DNA from: Endozoicomonadaceae bacterium
GTDB lineage: Bacteria > Pseudomonadota > Gammaproteobacteria > Pseudomonadales > Endozoicomonadaceae
Length of the DNA stretch: 53,219 bases
Assembly (NCBI GenBank): GCA_023146365.1
Contig: JAGLCE010000023.1
Location: 1-53,219, forward strand
Direction: 5' to 3'
In this document: in pieces, positions 45,778-53,219 of the stretch
Numbering within the stretch: position 1 is the first letter of the stretch
How the letters are laid out: each line of letters starts with the position of its first letter
Made by a program: the position numbers and the translations under genes
Notes under the pieces: model-generated
What the model saw: only the letters and a program-made list of their open reading frames with translations
Told to the model about the DNA's origin: nothing
Databases searched by the model: none

Positions 45778-46488
45778 ATGTTTAATTATTCTTTAACAGA
45801 ATCACAAAAATTACAACCTAACACAACTGACACAGTAATTGCCAATCAGAAACAGGAGAATAATTTTCGAAACACTTCTCAAGAAGCGAATACATATACA
45901 CCTCAAACGCTTAACTTTGATAATCCTTCATCTAGTAGTGACAATGTCAGACCGTTAAATTCATATTCGATACAGACCGAGCCAATGATCAATTATATTG
46001 ATGATCCCTCGATCCAACCGACTCGCATTTATCATTTATCGACCCAACCGACTTACATTGATACTTACATTGATAATTGTTCAGATGATATTTTACCTGT
46101 TTTTTTATATGATATTCCCATGCATGTTCCACCCGATCCTCGTATCACTATCGAACCATTAAATGAAACTGTGAAACACTGGCTATGCAGGCTCTATAAA
46201 ATAATTATCTTTGAAACATTTGTTAAAAAAACATTATCAGCATGTCTTCATTGTGTAAGGGTAGTGAAAAATACTTTCATTTTATGCATGAAATGGACGT
46301 TAAATATTATGATAGAAATCATGAAGGAAAAGCCAGGTCATTTATGCTTACCGAAAAACATTAGTTTCAAAAAGATATTAACATATGCTTGCCTGATGAC
46401 TGTAGTCACTGTATTTTATTTTCAGTGCGCCAAAAAAGATACCCAGAAAGATGATATACAGAAAGATGATATACAGAAAGATAGTTAG
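45778..46488 (+). CDS. Effector-like protein with shared N-terminal leader and C-terminal membrane helix
   Basis: A 236-residue protein of unknown function. Residues about 30-65 (TSQEANTYTPQ, then FDNPSSSSDN and LNSYSIQ) match the leader of the next protein (46902). The rest is unrelated to it. A Pro/Tyr/Ile-rich middle (YIDDPSIQPTRIYHLS) is followed by a basic, cysteine-bearing region. One hydrophobic helix lies near residues 200-218 (TYACLMTVVTVFYFQCA), and the tail is charged, with the repeated pentad DDIQK. A single C-terminal anchor with a hydrophilic N-terminus fits a tail-anchored protein, for example one placed in a host membrane; this is inference. The ribosome site is weak. Confidence 0.65.
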   Translation: MFNYSLTESQKLQPNTTDTVIANQKQENNFRNTSQEANTYTPQTLNFDNPSSSSDNVRPLNSYSIQTEPMINYIDDPSIQPTRIYHLSTQPTYIDTYIDNCSDDILPVFLYDIPMHVPPDPRITIEPLNETVKHWLCRLYKIIIFETFVKKTLSACLHCVRVVKNTFILCMKWTLNIMIEIMKEKPGHLCLPKNISFKKILTYACLMTVVTVFYFQCAKKDTQKDDIQKDDIQKDS

Positions 46489-46787
46489 ATCATTTAATTA
46501 CCAGATTTATTAAAAGGGGAATAGTGGCGTGTTTCTCTATCTCCATATTGAGGATTAGACAACCATTCTTATAACTGACTTATTCCTACTTTACCCTCAA
46601 TAATTCATTAATAGTTAGTAACTATAACATTAAACAATAGTTTTTGAATCTTTTGTTTTTTTCTTTGTCTTATTAATGGTAACGGATCAATAAAATGAAC
46701 CGGATTAATAAGATGAGGTATTGATAAATGTTTCCTTTCACATTCAAAGAAAGGCATAGACACCTAATCTTATAAATTAGCTACAGC

Positions 46788-46818
46788 AAAGTGTTAATTC
46801 AGTTAACGCTTTATTTTT
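46788..46818 (+). terminator. Rho-independent terminator between the two leader-family genes
   Basis: AAAGTGTTAA (46788-46797) pairs with TTAACGCTTT (46803-46812) with one G-T pair and a 5-nt loop. ATTTTT follows. It separates the gene ending at 46488 from the one starting at 46902, so the two are transcribed separately. The remaining gap (46489-46787) shows nothing else. Confidence 0.7.
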
Positions 46819-46901
46819 AAAACTTTAAAGGAGTTTTATTCCAATACCGAATGATAGATCATTCACATTAATCAGATCAACTAACCATAGGAGTATTACT
46901 T

Positions 46902-47771
46902 ATGATTAACTCTTCTTTGCCAACATTTACAACTGGCGCAGGTGTTGCCCAGCGGACACCGGAACAGAATCTTCCGAATGTTTCTCAAGAAACAAATACA
47001 TATACACATCAAGCGATTGATATTGATAACCCTTCATCTCATAATGATGCAGCGAAATCGTTAGACTCATATTCAGTTCAATCTTCATCTGTTTATGATA
47101 ATTCACAAAATTCTAAATCAACACAAAAATTACAGGATTTCATTATAGCCAACACCAATGCTAATAATTGCTCGCAACTACCCTGTTGCGGTCAATTTAA
47201 TCCAAAGCGATTTTTAGAGGTTATGTGCTCTCTATCAGAAAGCTCCTGTAAAAATCACTTTCCAAAAACCATTATCGGTATTGGCTCAAAGGAAGGATTT
47301 ATTGAAAAATGTTTTCAGATAATGGATGGGATGGACGTTCAGTGTTATGATCGAGAACCTACCATCTCCTTTCTTCCTGTAAAACAGGCTGAATTTCCAC
47401 GAGATATTGAAAGTTGCTTACCTGAGGACTGTAGTAGTTGTATTTTGTTTGCAGGATATCCGTGCGGGTTTTTAGGCCCCATGCTGGCTGAGTTTATTCA
47501 AAGGGGAGGTACAATGTTCTGTACCACTGTCTCTGAGGGGCTGATTGGCGTCAATCGTCATTCAAACTCTGAAGTCGATCCTAATATTTTGGAGAAAGCG
47601 ATTAATGACTTAAAAGACGATAGTGGAAAGTGCTTTCAGGTTCAATTAAGGGAGTACGATCCAAATAGAACATCAGACTCATATATCCAATTTTATAATT
47701 GGCCATCAACTGTTAAGCAATGCATGTTTGACTCTTTGAAATTAAAGGATTTCTGTTCCGAGATTTGGTGA
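46902..47771 (+). CDS. Methyltransferase-like protein with shared N-terminal leader
   Basis: A 289-residue protein. Residues 1-70 are a Ser/Asn/Gln-rich leader homologous to that of the previous gene (VSQETNTYTHQ, IDNPSSHND, LDSYSVQ). From about residue 115 a Rossmann-like pattern appears. TIIGIGSKEGFIEKCF resembles SAM motif I, VQCYDREP provides an acidic residue at the end of strand 2, and SCILFAGYPCGFLG sits where motif IV lies, followed by another strand (GGTMFCTTVSEG). This suggests a SAM-dependent methyltransferase or a derived inactive fold; the glycine loop is shorter than usual. ATG 46902 has a good TAGGAG site. A decayed relative lies at 43880-44086. No signal peptide is present. 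Confidence 0.65.
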   Translation: MINSSLPTFTTGAGVAQRTPEQNLPNVSQETNTYTHQAIDIDNPSSHNDAAKSLDSYSVQSSSVYDNSQNSKSTQKLQDFIIANTNANNCSQLPCCGQFNPKRFLEVMCSLSESSCKNHFPKTIIGIGSKEGFIEKCFQIMDGMDVQCYDREPTISFLPVKQAEFPRDIESCLPEDCSSCILFAGYPCGFLGPMLAEFIQRGGTMFCTTVSEGLIGVNRHSNSEVDPNILEKAINDLKDDSGKCFQVQLREYDPNRTSDSYIQFYNWPSTVKQCMFDSLKLKDFCSEIW

Positions 47772-47971
47772 TAGCAAAACGGTCGTAGCCCATTGTCATA
47801 GAAAGGTTTGCCATTAAGCGACCCTCCATGACAATACGAATTGCTTGCCTATTGACGTGCTATTCACTGAGACAGCTCATGAATAGCACGCTCAAATCGT
47901 CTCTTGATGGAGCGTCAAATTGATTCATGCTCCCACACTCAATGAATAATAAAATCTTCATTAGCGAATGG

Positions 47972-49129
47972 TTACAACAGCTCAACATCATCGGAAGATA
48001 AAAGCCGTCGGGCGATGATCAACCGCATCACCTCATTAGTACCTTCCAGAATCTGGTGCACCCGAGTATCACGCACATGTCGCTCAAGAGGATATTCTCG
48101 AATATAACCATAACCCCCATGAATCTGTAGGGCTTCATTGCAAACCCGAAAGCCGATATCCGTGGCAAAGCGCTTAGCCATGGCGCAGTAAGCAGACACC
48201 TCATGATCGTTTCGGTCTAACTTATCAGCGGCCATGCGAACCATCTGCCGAGCCGCAACCAATTCAGTATTCATATCAGCCAGTTTGAACTGCAACGCCT
48301 GAAATCCCGCCAGCGGTTTACCGAACTGTTTACGCTCAAGCATGTAGTTTCTAGCAGTATTGAGCGCCTGCTGCGCTGTACCAATAGAGCAAGTGGCAAT
48401 ATTGATTCGCCCACCGTCCAGCCCTTTCATGGCGAAACGAAAACCATCCCCCTCTTCCCCCAGACGGTGACTCACAGGTACCCTGACATTATCGAGATTC
48501 ACCTGCCGAGTTGGCTGGCAGTTCCACCCCATCTTCTCTTCCTTGCGCCCATAGCTGATGCCTTTACTATCAGCCTTCAATGCCAGTGCGGATATCCCTT
48601 TGGCTCCCTCACCTCCAGTACGCGCCATCAATACCAGCACGTCGGTGCTGCCAGCTCCGGAGATAAAGACCTTGCTGCCGTTAAGCACATAATCATCGCC
48701 ATCACGGACAGCGGTTGTTTTCAGTGACGCAGCATCGCTGCCTGCGCCCGACTCAGTCAGACAATAGGAACCCAGCCACTCACCTGTCACGAGTTTTTCA
48801 CAAAAGATCTCCCGTACTGGCTCATGAGCAAAGCTGGCTACCATCCAAGTCACCATGTTATGAATGGTTAAATAAGCGGTAGTGGCGGTGCACCCCATGG
48901 ACAATTGCTCAAAGACCAAGCTGGCCTCTAAGCGAGACATGCCCATTCCGCCCTGAGCTTCCGGCGTATAGAGGGACAAGAAACCCATATCACCGGCCTT
49001 TCGGATGACATCGACAGGGAAGTGTCCTTGACTGTCCCACTCAGCGGCATGAGGAAGTAGCTCTTTATCGGAAAAAGCTTTTGCCGTTAACCGACAAGCA
49101 TTTTGCTCTTCGCTGAGCTCAAAATTCAT
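47972..49129 (-). CDS. Acyl-CoA dehydrogenase, isobutyryl-CoA dehydrogenase-like
   Basis: A 385-residue flavoenzyme that introduces the alpha-beta double bond into an acyl-CoA and passes electrons to ETF. I prefer ATG 49129 (MNFELSEEQ) over the GTG seven codons earlier because it matches the family start. Visible blocks are LTESGAGSDAASL (FAD/substrate loop), MGWNCQPTRQV, GGRINIATCSIGTAQQALN and ALQIHGGYGYIREYPLERHV, and the end QILEGTNEVMRLIIARRLL, where the Glu of EGTNE is the catalytic base position. The pattern is closest to the valine-pathway ACAD8 group, but substrate range cannot be proved. No other beta-oxidation or valine genes are adjacent. Confidence 0.92.
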   Translation of the reverse strand: MNFELSEEQNACRLTAKAFSDKELLPHAAEWDSQGHFPVDVIRKAGDMGFLSLYTPEAQGGMGMSRLEASLVFEQLSMGCTATTAYLTIHNMVTWMVASFAHEPVREIFCEKLVTGEWLGSYCLTESGAGSDAASLKTTAVRDGDDYVLNGSKVFISGAGSTDVLVLMARTGGEGAKGISALALKADSKGISYGRKEEKMGWNCQPTRQVNLDNVRVPVSHRLGEEGDGFRFAMKGLDGGRINIATCSIGTAQQALNTARNYMLERKQFGKPLAGFQALQFKLADMNTELVAARQMVRMAADKLDRNDHEVSAYCAMAKRFATDIGFRVCNEALQIHGGYGYIREYPLERHVRDTRVHQILEGTNEVMRLIIARRLLSSDDVELL

Positions 49130-49361
49130 ACAGTCTGCCCTAACCCACACTAATATGCATTGCGATGCATCATAACACTAAATATCGCCTTCATACGAAA
49201 CGGACCCGCACCACTCCTCGACATCACTCAACAAACATCATCGCAACCAGAGATGAATCATGAAAACCAAGAAAACCCAAAAGGCTTTCTAAAACGAAAA
49301 AATAAAAAAACTCCGCTGCTGCACTCACCGAAACATGAGGATTGTGAACTAATTATAAAGT

Positions 49362-49883
49362 TTAATGACAGGTTGTGTCGACAGGCATGGCATCAAAAAT
49401 AGCCTCTACGACATCTTCTTTGTCGATCTCATAATCAGTCGATGGTGGCAATGTCTCTACCTCCGTATCAAGACAGAGGATCTCGGCGACCGAACGAGCA
49501 AACTCTTCCAGAACAACGTCTATTTTTTCTTTATGTTGGTTTAACCTGCCATCAAACTGGATGACAAATACAGGGTTGTTTTCGGAATCTGGATGATCGG
49601 CTTCATAAAGACCCAAGCGAAAATACGACTCATCGCTGAGATCAGCCAGGGCGAACGAACGTGACTCGACGCTAGACTTGAGATACTTCATCAAAAGAAT
49701 TGCGTCATTGGCAGTAACGGCACCTTCTCTTAAACAATCGGCGATAAAATCCTGTGGATTTTGATGTGACTCTCGAAAACGACTTATCAGCATTTCATAG
49801 CGTTCAAGAAAGTCATCTCCATGATCATACTGGTCACTCATGGCAGTTCTCCTCCGGCTCATGGCTGTTTTTTTATCGCTCAT
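49362..49883 (-). CDS. Hypothetical acidic cytoplasmic protein with alternative starts
   Basis: A soluble protein of 159-173 residues, depending on the start. Three ATG codons in frame, 49883, 49862 and 49841, open MSDKKTA, MSRRRTA and MSDQYDH, a partly repeated 7-residue unit. 49883 has a GAGAGGA site and 49841 a GGAGGAG site. The body is helical at first (FLERYEMLISRFRESH), then alpha/beta, ending acidic (EIDKEDVVEAIFDAM). I know no family. The open frame reaches further upstream to 50003 but has no ribosome site there. It reads in the same direction as the acyl-CoA dehydrogenase gene, with a 232-bp gap. Confidence 0.65.
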   Translation of the reverse strand: MSDKKTAMSRRRTAMSDQYDHGDDFLERYEMLISRFRESHQNPQDFIADCLREGAVTANDAILLMKYLKSSVESRSFALADLSDESYFRLGLYEADHPDSENNPVFVIQFDGRLNQHKEKIDVVLEEFARSVAEILCLDTEVETLPPSTDYEIDKEDVVEAIFDAMPVDTTCH

Positions 49884-50005
49884 GGAATCCTCTCCCACTC
49901 GCCACTTAAGTTTCAGTGTAACCCGACATGAACGGTATGGAAAATGAAACATTGTCTGCCTGTAAATATATCGTAAATTGCAGTCGCCAGTGCGACACAT
50001 CATAA

Positions 50006-50505
50006 TTATGCAGCTAAACGCATAATATCGTAAACTTCATTAAGTGTTTTATAGTGAAGCAACTTCCCTAGCCTCTTATTGAGCCTACTTTAGATCAAGG
50101 CAATATCTTCGACGGAACCTTATCCAGCTTAGCGCCTTTCGGTAGATACGGGTGTATTAGCTCATTGTGATCTTCATTCAAGCCGCACGTCCAAAAGTAA
50201 AAGGATGCGCAAAATAATTGTTAGCGCCACATGTCACCTTTATTTGATCGTGACAGGCAAACTCTTTACCATTATCAAACTTGATCGTATGAAAGAGCGC
50301 CTTCAATGAATGCATTCATTGAATCATTGCGCCTTTAACAATCTCAGCATGCCTGAATAAACATGAACGACACATATTGTTATTCACGCGTTCAATCAAT
50401 GTTACCAACATCCCTCATGAGCCTTTTCCCATAAAACAGTGTCGATCTCCCTGTCACCGATATGTACTTTCTCATCGACATCTACGAAAAAGAATAGCCA
50501 GTGTA
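50006..50505 (-). pseudogene. IS30-family transposase catalytic-domain remnant
   Basis: On the minus strand, in three frames, the IS30 catalytic domain is clear. It reads VHIGDREIDTVLWEKAHEG, then LVTLIERVNN, HAEIVKGAMIQ, and FHTIKFDNGKEFACHDQIKV with the DDE-type Asp. NNYFAHPFTF, GLNEDHNELIHPYLPKGAKL and finally NKRLGKLLHYKTLNEVY follow, ending at TAA 50006-50008. Several frameshifts and stop codons make it dead. The N-terminal part is absent here; a separate IS30 N-terminal fragment lies at 36893. The remaining gap to 50691 holds no gene. Confidence 0.75.
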
Positions 50506-50691
50506 CCGTTTTTTATTCTAGTAAACAGGATAATTTTTTGTCTTGTCTAGCATCGCACTAATATTAAATAAAATTACATGCTTTTTGTTAGTGAATGTTA
50601 TCTGTTTTATTGTTCTTATACTTGCGAACAGATTATTCTTTATTAATTTAACTTACAGCTATTTACAGCTAACTGGTAGGAGTACTAACGT

Positions 50692-52944
50692 ATGTACCAT
50701 AGCGCACGAAGCAAATCAACGGAAATGGGTATAATTCATAACAGCAATCACTATTTGAATAATTCGAGTGGAGGCGAGGCGAATTCCAGTAATGATAGTA
50801 ATTCACTCTTGCTAGGGATGAGTGACAGTAAAGAGAAAACGACAAACAAAAAGCCAATATCTAAACGCAATATTGATACACATCCGCTCTCACGACAAAC
50901 CACAAGTAATCCTAATTTGTCTAAACCGTTATGCGAATTTAGTCAATCAGAATCTAATCCAAAATACGGTCGATCAGCGGATTTTTCTAATATCAGGGCA
51001 GCAAATATATCAACTATCACTGAATCAAAAGAAGAGATAGAACTTCTCACTACAGCGACACACAAGAAAGAAATATCGTCTCTAACCGGTGAAAAATTAG
51101 ATGAATTTCTTATAGATATGTTTTTTGTTTTTTCTAAACTAGAAAATGACATAGTGGGCCCAATCACTTGTAAAGAGATAGCGACTGGTTTTTTTGCTTA
51201 TGTATTTTCAACAATCAATCTTTCAGGTATTGTTCGTGGTAATTATAATTCTGCGAAGGCTTGGGCAACCTTTATTGTTGCAGGATGGTCTGCTGGCGCA
51301 ATGTACTCTGATGCATTGCTGAGCGTTATAAGGGATCCTGTTAAATTAAAAGATAAAATAAAGGAATTTAAAAAATTACCAAAACTCGATCAAATGAAAT
51401 TTGCAGTACCGATGACAGTTGTTTGCGCAGCCGCATTATATTCTCCTATGCTTGATGCATTTAATGCGCATGATGGAATGATCAAATTACTCGGTGGTGA
51501 CATAACGGATCCTTCTGCACTTCATCAGGCTGCAGGTATATTAGGTGCATCTTGTAATTGGGCCGCTGAAAGTATGCTACCTATATTTATGGGTATGCGA
51601 TTATTATCTGGAATAACAGCTGATGCTCGAGAAGTGTTGTATGCTGATAAGGATTATCATGGCACAATAAACAAGGCTGCACAGCTACTTACCTCTTTGG
51701 TGGATCTGTACAATCAGTCAATAGCACTGAATGATAATCCAAATGAGCTTATCTTGGATGTTAATATCTCAGATATTATAACATTCAAAACGCTGTTGAA
51801 TCGATTGCATAGTAATCCCTACGTTCTGGAAGATGTGATAGCAACTATACACGATAAGACGCTACCACATCATTCTATTCTATCTCGTTTGCAGGGCGTG
51901 ATTAAGGTAATGCTTCGATTCGCCTGTATGGGAATATCAGGCAAGGGGCTATCAGATGCATTTGCAACGCCATCACTTCTTACTCATTTAGGAATTGCTG
52001 GAAAAATTGACTGTACTGCATTACTGCAGCGGTTAGCCGATACCAATATTAATTTTCCACTTCAACTAGCCAAACAGCATTCATATACAGTACAGGGTGT
52101 TTTTTTGATGGATAATATTGTTTCATTTTTTGACTCCTTTACATGTGTTCCTTACGCTATAAAGCACATGTTTAACTCTCTTCGCAATCCCGATAATGAA
52201 GCATTAACGACAAACGGCTTAAACCGATTAATGAAAGTCACATTAGGTCCGCTTAGGTGCGTAGCCGGAGGGTTGGCATTCGCTGGCGTTGGCACCTACG
52301 CTTCGATAGGATACGATGCTATTAATGGAGCTAACTCTTTAGCTGAAGCAACACGATGCCCGAATGTCACTATTCCTGGTATTGATGAGGATCTAGTTAA
52401 TAGCGACGTTTATACGGCATTAATATGGACGGCTGTGATGGTGCTTACCTTAATATTGGCAGGCGGTGCGCCAGGTGCTTGGATGAGAGCCGCGGACAGA
52501 ATAGCTCCACGAAAGAAAGGCCCCAAAGCTATTACTCTTACAGAGTATCAACGTCGTCAAAAAGCTATACAAGAGACAAAATCTGAAAAAAATCGAAAAG
52601 AGACCAGCCATAAGCTGTGGACGGATCCGATATCTAAAGCAGCTATAACACAAATGCGCGAAGATCAAATAGCTGAAAGGTTTGAAACAGATGCCCAGTC
52701 GGCGGAAGGGACTCTGATGCATAGAACGCGTCCTCTTGCTCCACAAACAACGCAGGCCGACCTTCACCACTTTGAGATGAAACCTATCGTCGCTAAAGAA
52801 CAAAGCATAGATGAGGAAGTTACTTCAATACTGGATAGCTTGAAAGAGTCGCCGGATAAGCAACGTAACCAAGAGTCGTATTCGACATTAGAAGATGCAC
52901 TGCACCAACTAAGCTTGGCAATGAATGGCAACACGGCGCAATAA
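50692..52944 (+). CDS. Multi-pass membrane protein of unknown function (750 aa)
   Basis: I do not recognise a family. Residues 1-155 are hydrophilic, Ser/Asn-rich and without a signal peptide. Hydrophobic, small-residue-rich segments then follow near residues 163-182, 193-212 (ATFIVAGWSAGAMYSDALL), 236-254 and 286-308. A soluble stretch of ~200 residues comes next. Two more segments lie near 520-541 (VAGGLAFAGVGTYASIGYD) and 573-597 (ALIWTAVMVLTLILAGGAPG). The last 150 residues are charged and helical. A long hydrophilic N-terminus and late membrane segments suit proteins delivered by a secretion system into host membranes, but this is inference. ATG 50692 has a clear TAGGAG site, like that of the gene at 46902. 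Confidence 0.75.
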   Translation: MYHSARSKSTEMGIIHNSNHYLNNSSGGEANSSNDSNSLLLGMSDSKEKTTNKKPISKRNIDTHPLSRQTTSNPNLSKPLCEFSQSESNPKYGRSADFSNIRAANISTITESKEEIELLTTATHKKEISSLTGEKLDEFLIDMFFVFSKLENDIVGPITCKEIATGFFAYVFSTINLSGIVRGNYNSAKAWATFIVAGWSAGAMYSDALLSVIRDPVKLKDKIKEFKKLPKLDQMKFAVPMTVVCAAALYSPMLDAFNAHDGMIKLLGGDITDPSALHQAAGILGASCNWAAESMLPIFMGMRLLSGITADAREVLYADKDYHGTINKAAQLLTSLVDLYNQSIALNDNPNELILDVNISDIITFKTLLNRLHSNPYVLEDVIATIHDKTLPHHSILSRLQGVIKVMLRFACMGISGKGLSDAFATPSLLTHLGIAGKIDCTALLQRLADTNINFPLQLAKQHSYTVQGVFLMDNIVSFFDSFTCVPYAIKHMFNSLRNPDNEALTTNGLNRLMKVTLGPLRCVAGGLAFAGVGTYASIGYDAINGANSLAEATRCPNVTIPGIDEDLVNSDVYTALIWTAVMVLTLILAGGAPGAWMRAADRIAPRKKGPKAITLTEYQRRQKAIQETKSEKNRKETSHKLWTDPISKAAITQMREDQIAERFETDAQSAEGTLMHRTRPLAPQTTQADLHHFEMKPIVAKEQSIDEEVTSILDSLKESPDKQRNQESYSTLEDALHQLSLAMNGNTAQ

Positions 52945-53029
52945 TCGCCGCTAGTAACCGACCAAGGACGAAGCGTGTGAGCCGTCTCAGAGATGGATGA
53001 TTTTGTAAATCTAACGGTTTAATAATGAT

Positions 53030-53070
53030 CATCCATTCCCGATACTTTATAAGAGTGTTGGGAATGGGTG
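53030..53070 (+). other. Strong 19-bp hairpin after the 750-aa gene
   Basis: CATCCATTCCC at the left pairs with GGGAATGGGTG at the right. The stem continues inward through mostly paired bases (with G-T wobbles) to a 3-nt loop. There is no T-run after it. The left arm also pairs with ATGGATGAT at 52993-53001, so two alternative structures are possible. It may be a terminator, attenuator or IS end. Past 53071 I see nothing recognisable. Confidence 0.55.
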
Positions 53071-53219
53071 ACACCAATGAACACTAAGGCGGACTTACAC
53101 TCACCAAAGACACTAAAACCCCCGATAACCTAAGCGCATTCAGTGCTCAGTTCATTAAGATAACCATTAAAACAGTCTTATCTACAGATCCTAGTTAGTC
53201 GGCCCTGAAAAACCATCTT

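Overview
The window comes from a gammaproteobacterium. The housekeeping genes and their order (amgK-murU-djlA divergent from lptD-surA-pdxA-rsmA-apaG-apaH; ubiA near an HU-alpha-like gene; ppk1, hemB, rpe, yaaA, comM) are those of the Pseudomonas/Oceanospirillales side of the class. Between these conserved blocks lie AT-rich islands with large proteins of unknown function, eukaryote-like domains, coiled coils and membrane segments, plus many decayed insertion sequences (IS). This mix suggests a host-associated or intracellular bacterium, for example an Endozoicomonadaceae-like symbiont or parasite. That assignment is inference; no rRNA gene is present to test it.

Layout. 1-2.3 kb: IS remnants, rph and an orphan ribbon-helix-helix gene. 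2.5-6.3 kb: a MORN-like protein whose signal peptide is cut by a TGA codon, then yaaA and comM. 6.9-10 kb: a 1010-residue membrane/coiled-coil protein. 10-14.1 kb: ppk1, hemB and rpe on the minus strand. 14.2-14.7 kb: a deleted IS5-type element with terminal inverted repeats, followed by a secreted NTF2-like protein. 16-26.2 kb: the conserved envelope and cofactor block. 26.3-27.5 kb: a lone pilC next to IS debris. 28-36.8 kb: a tandem duplication of a very large gene with a nucleotidyltransferase-like C-terminus. The downstream copy is split by an 11-bp deletion, and a TTATTCG array lies between the copies. 37-39.4 kb: IS30/IS5 debris, ubiA, an HU gene and a possible small membrane protein. 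39.6-43 kb: a 1159-residue protein with N-terminal triplicated repeats, OPR-like helical repeats and a RAP domain. 43.2-44.1 kb: IS4 and IS481 remnants and a decayed effector-like gene. 44.3-47.8 kb: an ATP-grasp protein and two adjacent proteins with the same N-terminal leader; one of these has a methyltransferase-like core. 48-50.5 kb: an acyl-CoA dehydrogenase, a hypothetical protein and an IS30 remnant. 50.7-53 kb: a 750-residue multi-pass membrane protein, then a strong hairpin.

Working together. The core genes serve peptidoglycan recycling (amgK, murU), outer-membrane assembly (lptD, surA), ribosome maturation (rsmA), dinucleotide metabolism (apaH), heme (hemB), ubiquinone (ubiA) and polyphosphate (ppk1). 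The islands look like a store of candidate secreted effectors. The strongest candidates for an undescribed system are three: (1) the duplicated 1261-residue gene family, with a diversified N-terminus, a near-identical C-terminal nucleotidyltransferase-like domain and a basic NLS-like stretch; (2) the OPR-RAP protein; (3) the family sharing an N-terminal leader, with a dead third member upstream.
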